Of a stretch of DNA of 29,862 nt, positions 16,969 through 24,494 are shown in pieces. Under the pieces are notes generated by a model that had not been told where the DNA came from, searched no databases, and was given only the letters and a program-made list of their open reading frames with translations. The position numbers and the translations under genes are program-made. Position 1 is the stretch's first letter, and each line of letters starts with the position of its first letter. This DNA is from Strigomonas culicis (lineage: Eukaryota; Euglenozoa; Kinetoplastea; Trypanosomatida; Trypanosomatidae), in NCBI GenBank assembly GCA_000482145.1, contig AUXH01000189.1, positions 1-29,862 on the forward strand, written 5' to 3'.

Positions 16969-17742
16969 TTACAGCTTGGCTTTTGGCGCAGCCTCGAGTG
17001 CGCGGCCGTCCGCCTCGCCGCAGACCGCCACACCACCGCGCGCGGCCTCCGCCGCCGGGCCCGCGAGCGCCTTCACCATCCCCACATGCTCGATACCATT
17101 CTCGTCGAACAGCCCCGTCTGCACCAGGTAGTTGCGCTTCGTGTAGAAGTCCCTCGCCTCCGTCTGCGCGTGCAGCGCCACAGACGGCAGCCGCATCTCC
17201 TCCCGCGCGATGCGCTCCGCCGCGGCCATGAGCAGCGCGCCGACCTTGTACTGGCGGAAGTCGCGGCGCACGCAGAGCCGCTCGAGCTTCGCCACGACGT
17301 GAGGGAAGCGGCCCAGCTCCTTCGTGTGGTCGACCCCCCGCAGCCGCGAGACGCCGATCGACACCAACTCCGGCGCGGCCTCCTGCGGCGCCAGCCACGC
17401 GCGTTCCTCGGCGGGCAGCGCCGAGAAGAGCAGCAGCCCGCGCCGCGCGGCGGCGGGGGCGCTCGCCGGTGGGTGCCGCGCGTGGTAGCGCCGCGTCGCG
17501 CCCACGTCGAGGTACGCGACGACATGCAGTGCGGTCGCGTCCCACGCGTCCCGCTCGCGCGTCGGAGACACCTTCTGCTCCTCCGTGAACACCTCGCGCC
17601 GCACCACGGCCGCGTCCGCGAAGAGCGGCACCGCGTCGCCCACCGCCTGGCGCACGACGACGATGGGCACCGCGCCGGGCGGCACGAGCCCCGACAGGTC
17701 CGCCACCGCCGGGCTCCGCTGGGTCGAAGCGACAGAAGTCAT
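16969..17742 (-). CDS. GNAT acetyltransferase, array member 2
   Basis: The protein is 257 residues from ATG 17742 (MTSVASTQRS). The frame extends upstream, but that part is AT-rich, Phe-rich and non-coding in character. Motifs by residue: PIVVVRQAVGD at 26-36, VFTEEQKVS at 51-59, HVVAYLDVGATRRYH at 73-87, motif A KLERLCVRRDFRQYKVGALL at 152-171, motif B VALHAQTEARDFYTKRNY at 188-205, and the ElaA-like signature GIEHVGM at 216-222. The C-terminal ~30 residues are a low-complexity Ala/Gly-rich extension that member 3 lacks. Residues ~13-90 are encoded by DNA identical to member 3, while the rest differs, which points to gene conversion. Predicted cytosolic acetyl-CoA-dependent N-acetyltransferase of unknown substrate. 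Confidence 0.88.
   Translation of the reverse strand: MTSVASTQRSPAVADLSGLVPPGAVPIVVVRQAVGDAVPLFADAAVVRREVFTEEQKVSPTRERDAWDATALHVVAYLDVGATRRYHARHPPASAPAAARRGLLLFSALPAEERAWLAPQEAAPELVSIGVSRLRGVDHTKELGRFPHVVAKLERLCVRRDFRQYKVGALLMAAAERIAREEMRLPSVALHAQTEARDFYTKRNYLVQTGLFDENGIEHVGMVKALAGPAAEAARGGVAVCGEADGRALEAAPKAKL
17471..17707 (-). repeat. 237-bp block identical to 18912-19148 (copy in GNAT member 2)
   Basis: Base-by-base comparison shows no difference and no indel over 237 bp between this block and 18912-19148. It covers the N-terminal third of both genes. Confidence 0.95.
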
Positions 17743-18484
17743 GCTGCGCCTTGCCTGGAACAAGTATATAGTATGGACAAGAAGGAGAAGGGGGGGTGGA
17801 CAGAAGGAAAGAAAGGGAAAAGACAGAAAACAGAAGAAAAAAGTGATAAAAGAATGCTTTAAAAAAAATGCTTTTTTTCTGTTATTCGGGAAAAGAAGGA
17901 AAGGAGAGCGGCTACCACGGAGGTACGCAACTGATGATGTATTCAAGAGAGCGAAAAAAAAAGAGAATAAACAACAGAAAGTGAATTTATTGCTTCGATA
18001 AAAGAAAAGAAAAGAAAAGAGAAAGAGAGAGAAGACATGGAAGTGTAAATTAACAAAAACCAACTAATCAAACAAAAAAAAAAGTGAATTCACAAGTCAC
18101 AACACCAACCACAACGGATTTAAGAAACTGTGTTGTCATTGCTTGTTTGTTTGTTGTTTTAAGTTTTGGATTGCACTTGCTGCTAATACTTCCATCTTTT
18201 TGTCATAAGACATCCGAAGAAAATGAAAAAAGCAAAACAATCGTAATAAGGGCTATCACCATCACAGTAGGTGGTAAAAAAAAAATGAGAGAGAATAAAA
18301 AAGGAAAAAAGACGAACACAAAAAAATAAAAAGAGAAAGTAAAAAGAGTAGAAACTCGGGTGTTCACTGAATGCATGCATATAAACATGTAACAGGAAAG
18401 AGAGAGAGGGTGGGAACCACCGACACACACGGAGACACAATGATTATAGTGGTAGGCAGTGCGCACAAGACCAAGTGCGCGCGG
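17743..18484. other. Intergenic spacer between GNAT members 2 and 3
   Basis: AT-rich and rich in A-runs, with many purine blocks. No gene is supported. It is not visibly similar to the other spacers of the array, so the 237-bp identity does not extend into flanking DNA. Confidence 0.55.
17755..17847 (-). promoter_or_regulatory. Candidate trans-splice acceptor for GNAT member 2
   Basis: A long minus-strand C/T-rich tract (complement of ~17778-17847) is followed by CTTGTTCCAG, with the AG at 17756-17755, about 13 nt before the ATG. This supports the internal ATG at 17742 as the start. Confidence 0.55.
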
Positions 18485-19171
18485 CTACGCCTCCGTGGTC
18501 GGCGGCGGCGCCGCGAGCGCCTTCACCATCCCCACATGCTCGATGCCGCTGTCGTCGAAGATGCCGGTGCGCACCTCGTATCCCAGTCGGAGGTAGAAGC
18601 CCTTGGCCTCTAGTTGCGCGTGCAGTACCATCATCGGCAGCCGCATCTCCTCCCGCGCGATGCGCTCCGCCGCGGCCATGAGCAGCGCGCCGAGCTTGTA
18701 CTGGCGGAAGTCGCGTCGGATGCAGAGCCGCTCGAGCTTCGCCACGGGCTCCGGGAACGCGCCGAGCTCGCCGGCCTGCCGCACCTCGCGCAGCCGCACG
18801 ACGCCGATCGGCACCAGCTCCGGCGCGGCCTCCTGCGGCGCGGCCGCGTCCGCCGGTGGCAGCGACGCCAGCAGCAGCCCGCGCCGCGCGGCGGCGGGGG
18901 CTGCTGCTGGCGGGTGCCGCGCGTGGTAGCGCCGCGTCGCGCCCACGTCGAGGTACGCGACGACATGCAGTGCGGTCGCGTCCCACGCGTCCCGCTCGCG
19001 CGTCGGAGACACCTTCTGCTCCTCCGTGAACACCTCGCGCCGCACCACGGCCGCGTCCGCGAAGAGCGGCACCGCGTCGCCCACCGCCTGGCGCACGACG
19101 ACGATGGGCACCGCGCCGGGCGGCACGAGCCCCGACAGGTCCGCCACCTCAGGCAAAGACAACGTAGACAT
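18485..19171 (-). CDS. GNAT acetyltransferase, array member 3
   Basis: The protein is 228 residues from ATG 19171 (MSTLSLPEVADL). The frame continues upstream only to a TTG. It has the same motif order as member 2: PIVVVRQAVGD, VFTEEQKVS, HVVAYLDVGATRRYH, then KLERLCIRRDFRQYKLGALL (motif A), MVLHAQLEAKGFYLRLGYEV (motif B) and GIEHVGMVKALA near the end. It is the shortest copy and stops soon after the conserved signature. Its N-terminal ~75 residues are identical to member 2 at DNA level. The CoA-binding half differs by scattered substitutions, with short identical patches such as the stretch encoding ERIAREEMRLP. No clean splice tract is obvious directly upstream; a weak AG lies near 19183-19184. 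Confidence 0.88.
   Translation of the reverse strand: MSTLSLPEVADLSGLVPPGAVPIVVVRQAVGDAVPLFADAAVVRREVFTEEQKVSPTRERDAWDATALHVVAYLDVGATRRYHARHPPAAAPAAARRGLLLASLPPADAAAPQEAAPELVPIGVVRLREVRQAGELGAFPEPVAKLERLCIRRDFRQYKLGALLMAAAERIAREEMRLPMMVLHAQLEAKGFYLRLGYEVRTGIFDDSGIEHVGMVKALAAPPPTTEA
18912..19148 (-). repeat. 237-bp block identical to 17471-17707 (copy in GNAT member 3)
   Basis: This is the second copy of the identical block. Identity ends at codons flanking the conserved core: the first ~8 codons of the two genes differ, and the Ala-rich linker downstream differs. Confidence 0.95.
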
Positions 19172-19770
19172 ACTTATGTATACTGTTGGTTTTTTTATTG
19201 TTTTCTTGTATACGCGAACGCAAAGTGTGGAAACCAATAGTAATAAAAATAATAATGATGAGCAACAACAGGATGAACAAAAAAGTCGAAAAGGGAAGAG
19301 GGAAGGTGCTTTGATATTGTGTGTCTACAAAAGAGTCACACAAGCAAACGAAAAAAAGAACTTAACTGTTAATAAAGAAATGGAAGAAGGCGATTCGATT
19401 TTCCTTCTTCACAGCTGATAAAGAAGTAGAAAATGTGAGAGAGAAAGACATGCCCAATGCCCATCAGATGTGAAATCAACGTGTACAGTTTTTTTTTTTA
19501 GTTTCTTCTTTTACATTTTTGCTTTTTTGCTTTTGTTGCTGTTGTTGATGACTATATATATGTTATCATAATAGGGGCAACACCAAACACGGTACGTACG
19601 TTACGCAAAAGGGCGCATGTCACTCTCTTCCTACTGGTCTCTCGTTGCGATTAAGAGAAGGAGAGGAGGGCAGAGGCAGAACACACCACAAGAAGTAAAA
19701 GCTAAACGGCGGAGCAACAACAGCTATAAAGCTACACAAAGAGAGAAATAGAAAAAAAAAGAGATGAAAA
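19172..19770. other. Intergenic spacer between GNAT members 3 and 4
   Basis: AT-rich, with purine-rich stretches, a T-run near 19490-19500 and GTT repeats near 19530-19548. No gene is supported. Confidence 0.6.
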
Positions 19771-20661
19771 TTACAGTTTTGACGGTGTGGTGGTGCTGCC
19801 ACGCGCCTTGTCATTTTTGTTCCCACTGTAGTTCACCTTGTTCGCGTACACGATGGGCGTGCTGTAGCCGCCGGCGCCGAGCACAACACAGTCGTCTGCC
19901 TCCTTGCGCCCCGGCGGGGCGTTGGTGAGGAGTGACTTCACCATGCCGACGCACTCCGCCCCGGCCTCCGTGAACGTGTCCGTCTTCACCTCGTAGCCCT
20001 GCTTCTTGTAAAACCCCTTCGCACTCGTCCGCGCGTGGATGACGACGAACGGCACGTGGAAGGCGTGACGCGCGACCAGCTCCGCCTCCTCGACGAGCAG
20101 CGCGCCGACCTTGTGCGCGCGGAAGGCGCGACGCACGCAGAGCTGGTCCAGCAGCGCCACCATCATGGTGAAGTCGCCCAGCCCCGCCGTGCGGTTCACG
20201 CGCCGCAGCCGCGCGGCCGCGACCGGCACGAGGTGCCGCTGCCGGTACGTCAACCCGCGCAGCCGGTCGACCTCCTCCGGCGACAGCGGCGCGAACTTGA
20301 CGCCCGGCGCGTCCGCGCGCGGCCCCGCGGTGGTGGCCGCCGCCGGGCCGCGGATGATCGCCTGCGTGCGAGCACGCCGCTGGTGCATCTCGTGGTAGTG
20401 GCGCGTCGCGGTGACGTCCAGGTAGGCCACAAAGTGCAGCGACACGGACTCCCACGCGTCGCGCCCGCCCTCCTCCGGTCCGGTGAACACCTCCACTCGC
20501 AGGGCGAGCGCGTCGTCGAAGACAGGCCGCACCTCACCCACCACATAGCGGATCGCGACGATCGGCTCGGCGCCGTCGGGCAGCAGCGCGGCCATCTCGG
20601 CCGACAGCGCCGCGTGCGGCGGGCCCTGCCTCAGCTTCACAAGACCTCCTGTAGCGCGCAT
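19771..20661 (-). CDS. GNAT acetyltransferase, array member 4 (first transcribed, most diverged)
   Basis: The protein is 296 residues from ATG 20661 (MRATGGLVKLRQ). It follows the same order of motifs as its neighbours: PIVAIRYVVGEV, VFTGPEEGGRDAWE, LHFVAYLDVTATRHYHE, DQLCVRRAFRAHKVGALLVE (motif A), VVIHARTSAKGFYKKQGYEV (motif B) and EAGAECVGMVKSLL. It differs in three ways. The EQ of the VF-x-x-EQ motif is lost; the otherwise conserved His of GI-x-HVGM is Cys237; and a ~50-residue C-terminal extension rich in Asn, Lys, Gly and Thr follows the domain. It may have changed substrate or lost normal catalysis. It lies only 278 bp from the MCU-like gene. The GNAT assignment is firm, function unknown. 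Confidence 0.87.
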   Translation of the reverse strand: MRATGGLVKLRQGPPHAALSAEMAALLPDGAEPIVAIRYVVGEVRPVFDDALALRVEVFTGPEEGGRDAWESVSLHFVAYLDVTATRHYHEMHQRRARTQAIIRGPAAATTAGPRADAPGVKFAPLSPEEVDRLRGLTYRQRHLVPVAAARLRRVNRTAGLGDFTMMVALLDQLCVRRAFRAHKVGALLVEEAELVARHAFHVPFVVIHARTSAKGFYKKQGYEVKTDTFTEAGAECVGMVKSLLTNAPPGRKEADDCVVLGAGGYSTPIVYANKVNYSGNKNDKARGSTTTPSKL

Positions 20662-20878
20662 GCCTATTTTGTTTTTGTGTGCTCCTTTTTTTTCTTTTTT
20701 TGTCAGCTACGACAGAAATAAACGCCTGTCTCTATGGGCGTGTCCTGCATCAGGAGAAGAGGCAGAAATGCGGGTGAAAAGGAAAAGTCAGCTGATTGCA
20801 GGTGAACGAAAGGCAAGACGCATCCACAAGGAACCAACATCGATCAAAAAAAAGAAAAAGAAGACGTGCATTAACCCT

Positions 20879-20908
20879 CTAGGTTGGCAAAGAAAAAAAA
20901 AGAGAGAG
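20879..20908 (-). promoter_or_regulatory. Candidate trans-splice acceptor for GNAT member 4
   Basis: A minus-strand C/T tract (complement of 20890-20908) is followed by CCAACCTAG, with the AG at 20880-20879. It lies just downstream of the stop of the MCU-like gene, so the same tract could also guide polyadenylation of that transcript. Confidence 0.45.
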
Positions 20909-20939
20909 TTCTAACAGCAAAATGGTGGCACTGGTCCCC

Positions 20940-22031
20940 TTACGCACACGTCTGGTACGCCTCGAGCGCGGCGTCGATGCTTCGCAGCCGCGCCTCCAGC
21001 TGCTCCACCCGCAAGGCCGCCACGCGCCGCTCCTTGTACCACTCCAGCCGCTTCCGCGCGGCGAGGTACAGCAAGGCATGCTTCCACGTGAACTCCTCAT
21101 TACCGCAGCGCACGTAGTGGTACACCAGACTCAGGAAGACGGCTGTGTAGCCGACAAAGTAGGTGGTCGGCTCCATCAGGTTCCAGTCGAAGACGACAAA
21201 GATCCAGTTGAAGTACACCGCGAACTGCGTCACCGCCAGTGCGAGGAGCGTGTACTTCAGCAGCGGGTAGTAGCGGCCGCGGATGGCGTCGTCGACCGCC
21301 ATCTTGGGCGGCAGCAGCGCCGCGAGCTCCGCCGCCGTCGCCGCCCGCGCCAATCGCAGCTGCCGCTCCGTCGACGTCACCACCCGGTGATCTTCCTCCG
21401 CCGCGGTTGGCGTGGCGGTGAGCGCCGTCATGGGCGGCGGCGGCCGCCGCAGGAAGCCGCGCGGCTTGTCGTTGTGGCGCCCCACCGCCGCGACGGGGGC
21501 AGTGCTGAGGCGCGCGATGAGCGCCTGCACCTGGGCCCACTCGTCCTGCGCGGCCGGCGGCATCGCCGGCACCGCCGCCGCCGGCCGCAGCGCGCGGTCG
21601 ATGAGAGACTGCAGCTGCGGCACGTCGAGCACCTCATAGCAGCTGCTGCCGCTGCTGCTGCTGTCGTTGACCGGTGCGGCGGCAGCAGCGCGGTACCCCG
21701 TCACCACACGCGTTGCGCCTGCCTGGGTGGCGGGGGGGTCAGGGGGCGCCGCCACCGCTCGGAAGACGGCATCCGGGGCCGCGGGAGTGCGCGCGCGGCG
21801 CAGACAGGCGTGCACATCGTCGCTGTACTGCAGGAGCGCGGGGAGGCCACGGCGCGCAGGCCGCGGCCCCGGCGCACTCGCCGCTGTTGAATGCAGGCGG
21901 CGGCCGCTCGCGGGCGCTCCGTCGAGTGCGGCCGGCAGCGGCCGGCGCAGCAGCCCGCGGAGGGCCGGGCCGCGGCCGCGCGGACACAGAACGGCGCCGC
22001 ACAGACGTGGGTACGGCATCCTAGTTGACAT
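20940..22031 (-). CDS. Mitochondrial calcium uniporter (MCU) family subunit with a variant selectivity motif
   Basis: The protein is 363 residues from ATG 22031; a second ATG follows at codon 5. The Arg-rich, acid-free N-terminus (MPYPRLCGAVLCPRGRGPAL) looks like a mitochondrial presequence. The middle is poorly conserved. The C-terminal third matches MCU: TM1 at ~258-280 containing TQF, the selectivity loop W283-N284-L285-M286-E287-P288 followed by TTYF, TM2 at ~292-311, then a charged helix ending near the C-terminus. MCU proteins form the inner-membrane Ca2+ pore, with the WDxxEP motif providing acidic rings. Here the Asp is Asn (codon AAC, 21182-21180) while Glu287 is kept. Trypanosomatids build the pore from several MCU paralogues, so this may be a non-canonical subunit. 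The upstream gene also encodes a membrane protein. Family call strong. Confidence 0.88.
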   Translation of the reverse strand: MSTRMPYPRLCGAVLCPRGRGPALRGLLRRPLPAALDGAPASGRRLHSTAASAPGPRPARRGLPALLQYSDDVHACLRRARTPAAPDAVFRAVAAPPDPPATQAGATRVVTGYRAAAAAPVNDSSSSGSSCYEVLDVPQLQSLIDRALRPAAAVPAMPPAAQDEWAQVQALIARLSTAPVAAVGRHNDKPRGFLRRPPPPMTALTATPTAAEEDHRVVTSTERQLRLARAATAAELAALLPPKMAVDDAIRGRYYPLLKYTLLALAVTQFAVYFNWIFVVFDWNLMEPTTYFVGYTAVFLSLVYHYVRCGNEEFTWKHALLYLAARKRLEWYKERRVAALRVEQLEARLRSIDAALEAYQTCA

Positions 22032-22037
22032 CTATTA

Positions 22038-22089
22038 CTTTTTTTTTAAAGAGAGAGGGAGAGAGAGAGAGAGAGAGAGAGATAAAAAA
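22038..22089 (-). promoter_or_regulatory. Candidate trans-splice acceptor with (CT)n tract for the MCU-like gene
   Basis: The minus strand has a (CT)n run (complement of ~22051-22081), then an A-run and AG at 22039-22038, with another AG at 22033-22032 next to the ATG. The predicted 5' UTR would be very short (a few nt). Confidence 0.45.
22051..22081. repeat. (GA)n microsatellite
   Basis: Almost uninterrupted GA units form a pyrimidine tract on the coding strand, upstream of the MCU-like gene. Confidence 0.9.
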
Positions 22090-22199
22090 AAGTACTATCT
22101 GTAGTTCTATAGGGCTTGTATTCTTTTTGTTTGGTGTGGTTGTTTGAGTGGTAGTTGCTCTATTTGCTTGTTTTTTTGCTTGTTTTTTTAATGGTGATA

Positions 22200-23084
22200 C
22201 TATACGTGTGAAAATGTTTCGTCCAACCGCAGAGCGGAGATGACGCTGCCGGCGGTCACGCCCGCACCGACGCCCATCGACAGCCGCGCGGCCGCCCCAC
22301 CGCTGTTCCACGCGACGAGCATCGTGATGGCGCCGTACACGAGCAGGCGGCTCGCGGTCGCGCACCAGCGCTCCTCGCTCTTATCGTGGCGCAGCTGCAG
22401 CACCCGCGAGGCGAGGTAGTCCGCCTGCAGCGCGGTCAGCGCCCCGGGCGGTGATGGCGGCGGCGGCTCTGCCGTCGCGGCGCCTTCCCGCTGCGCGCGC
22501 ACCCACGCCAAAGAGTGCGGCAGTAGAAAGTCCTGCCAGCGGTCGCGCGCGGCGAGCCCGCGGAGCTGCAGTGCCTGTGCGAGCTTCACCTCGTAGGTTG
22601 ACCGCCAGCCGGTGTGGGCGCCCCACCACAGCTTGCGCCACAGCGGCCACTGCCGGTCGATCGCCGCGGCCGCCGCGGCGCGGCGCCGCTGATAGGCGGC
22701 ACAGGCGACCGCCGCGGCGCCCTCCTCGCGCGCGAGCTGCGCCGCGAGCGCCGCCGGCCGCCGCAGCTGCCGCCACTCCTCCTCGTACACCCCGCGCGCG
22801 ACACCAAGGCCGAGTCCCACCGGCGCCGCGACAGCCGCGCTCGGGTACAGGTAGTGGTGGAGGTGCAGCAGCAGCCGGTCCGCAAAGGAGGCCCGCGGCC
22901 GTCGGTACGCATAGAAGTACACGCACGACAGCACGTAGCCGGCCGCGGTGCCCCAGCGAATGCCCTGCAGTCCGTAGACCTCGAGGAGGCTGCCGCCGAG
23001 GCACGGCGTGACGCGCTCACAGCGCTGGAGGTCGGGGTACGCCTCCAGCTTCACAGGCTGCAGCAGCAGCAGCAGCGACGTCAT
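22200..23084 (-). CDS. Unrecognised membrane protein upstream of the MCU-like gene
   Basis: The protein is 294 residues from ATG 23084 (MTSLLLLLQPVKLEAYPDLQ). I do not recognise the family. Hydrophobic segments appear at ~40-60 (GTAAGYVLSCVYFYAY), ~85-105 (a Val/Ala/Gly-rich stretch, VGLGLGVARGV), and two near the end at ~245-262 (LLVYGAITMLVAW) and ~264-285 (Gly-rich GVGAGVTAGSVISAL). The centre is Arg/Ala/Trp-rich and probably helical (QWPLWRKLWWGAHTGW). Small-residue-rich, closely spaced C-terminal helices recall mitochondrial inner-membrane proteins, but no defined family motif is present. It ends 168 bp before the MCU-like gene. An uncharacterised mitochondrial membrane protein is the best guess. 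A (CT)n tract with AG 81 nt upstream supports the start. Confidence 0.82.
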   Translation of the reverse strand: MTSLLLLLQPVKLEAYPDLQRCERVTPCLGGSLLEVYGLQGIRWGTAAGYVLSCVYFYAYRRPRASFADRLLLHLHHYLYPSAAVAAPVGLGLGVARGVYEEEWRQLRRPAALAAQLAREEGAAAVACAAYQRRRAAAAAAIDRQWPLWRKLWWGAHTGWRSTYEVKLAQALQLRGLAARDRWQDFLLPHSLAWVRAQREGAATAEPPPPSPPGALTALQADYLASRVLQLRHDKSEERWCATASRLLVYGAITMLVAWNSGGAAARLSMGVGAGVTAGSVISALRLDETFSHV

Positions 23085-23164
23085 GCGGCAACACCGGTCG
23101 CGGTTTGTTGCAGGGTCGTCTGGTCTAGTTGGTGCTGCTGTTCTTGTGTTTTGTTGTTTCTTTT

Positions 23165-23180
23165 CTGAGGGAGAAGAACA

Positions 23181-23212
<32 letters not shown>
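23165..23212 (-). promoter_or_regulatory. Candidate trans-splice acceptor with (CT)n tract for the 22200-23084 gene
   Basis: A minus-strand (CT)n run continues into CCTTGTTCTTCTCCCTCAG, with the AG at 23166-23165. This is a textbook pyrimidine tract plus acceptor, 81 nt before the ATG. Confidence 0.62.
23182..23212. repeat. (GA)n microsatellite
   Basis: About 15 GA units, forming a pyrimidine tract on the coding strand. Confidence 0.9.
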
Positions 23213-23215
<3 letters not shown>

Positions 23216-24072
23216 TGTGTAGAAAAAGAAAAGGAGAGAACGCGAAAAGACGAGGAACGCAGAAGGCCCTGAAGCAGTAACGTGACGAAACACAAATACG
23301 GATAGAAATGAAACATGAGCGAAACTATATCACAGCATCAAAAGAAAAGACAAAAAAAGGGATCCGAGTATGTGTAATTCAAAAGATCAAAAAAAAATAG
23401 CGTTTAGTTTCAACAAGTCATCAACAACACAAAAAAAAAGGAAAAAAAGGAATGAAAGGACGTGAAATACTGCATCTGTTTTCCTTTTCCTGTTTATTAG
23501 TATGTGTTTGGTGTTGCAAACAACACCCCGTCATTGCCTCTCTGAGCGCGTGTGCATGCATTGACAGTGTACAAAGTGAAAAAAAAAGTCTTTGCCAATC
23601 CACGGAGAGAAGAGAAAAGAAAAGTATACACTGTTTTTTCTTCTTAATTTCGATTAGTTTAAACGAATTTGATTCGTTTCTTTTGTTATTTTTAGCTTTT
23701 AGTTGCTTTTTGTTGTGTTTGTATATATAGAGAGAGTTGAGACGTTCACAGCTAAAAATAACAATGTAGAAATAAAAAAAGAAGCAAAAACGATCCCACA
23801 AAGACAGAAAGAAAAGAAGAATGAAAATATATAATAATAATAGTTTACATGTTACAAAAACAACAACCAAAACTCTTTTACTCCTTGATTCAAAAAAGAA
23901 ATATACATTATTCATTTTTTTGTTTATACCCTTCCGTTCTTTCTTTTTCTTTTTTCGACAACATAGAGTTTTCTTCGGTGAGACGATGGAATAGTAATAG
24001 TGCATTGCATCAACGAATAAACTTCAATTATTGTTTCGCAAGTGTAGCTTTCTTCGTGAATTAAAACGAGGA

Positions 24073-24094
24073 ACACACACACACACACACACAC
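24073..24094. repeat. (AC)n microsatellite
   Basis: About 11 uninterrupted AC units in the spacer downstream of the WD40 gene. Confidence 0.85.
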
Positions 24095-24494
24095 GCGACG
24101 AAAAAGGAAAAAAAAATGAGTGACTAACACCATTTTTAAAAAAAGAAGAAGAAAAACACTGTCAAAAATGAAAAGTCATCTAATGGGATGAAAAAAAAAT
24201 GGGAATAATTATAAAGGAAAAGAGAAAAAAAGAGGAAGAAAGTGAAACAATAAGATCTGATTTGTATTATTCTGCACTATTCTCTCGTTTTTTTTTTCTT
24301 TAATTCCTTTGGTTTCTGCTTGATGTGCAGCTCACACTGATGTTATTATAAAAATGTACCTGTTTGTGTTGTTTTGCCTCTTTTGTGTTGTTGTTGACGC
24401 GCCTTCCAAGTTTGTAGGAGAGATGTGGGTACTACTACCTTTTCCTTTTCAACGTATTGTTTTTTTTTTGTCTTTTTAGATGCAGCTCCGTGTG

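Larger units (their letters stand above)
23085..24494. other. Long intergenic spacer between the membrane-protein and WD40 genes
   Basis: About 1.4 kb, very AT-rich, with a (GA)n repeat at 23182-23212, an (AC)n repeat at 24073-24094 and many homopolymers. Most is probably the 3' UTR of the WD40 gene. Low-complexity open frames in it (for example 23421-24005 minus) are not credible genes. No RNA gene is recognised. Confidence 0.6.

Noticed and set aside
17743..18063. N-terminal extension of GNAT member 2 to an upstream start
   Set aside because: The extension is Phe/Leu-rich AT-rich sequence crossing a pyrimidine tract and AG. The other copies begin near the conserved core, so ATG 17742 is preferred.
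23421..24005. 194-codon minus-strand frame in the long spacer
   Set aside because: The translation is dominated by Lys, Phe, Tyr and Ile from homopolymers, with no motif. It is typical AT-rich spacer sequence.
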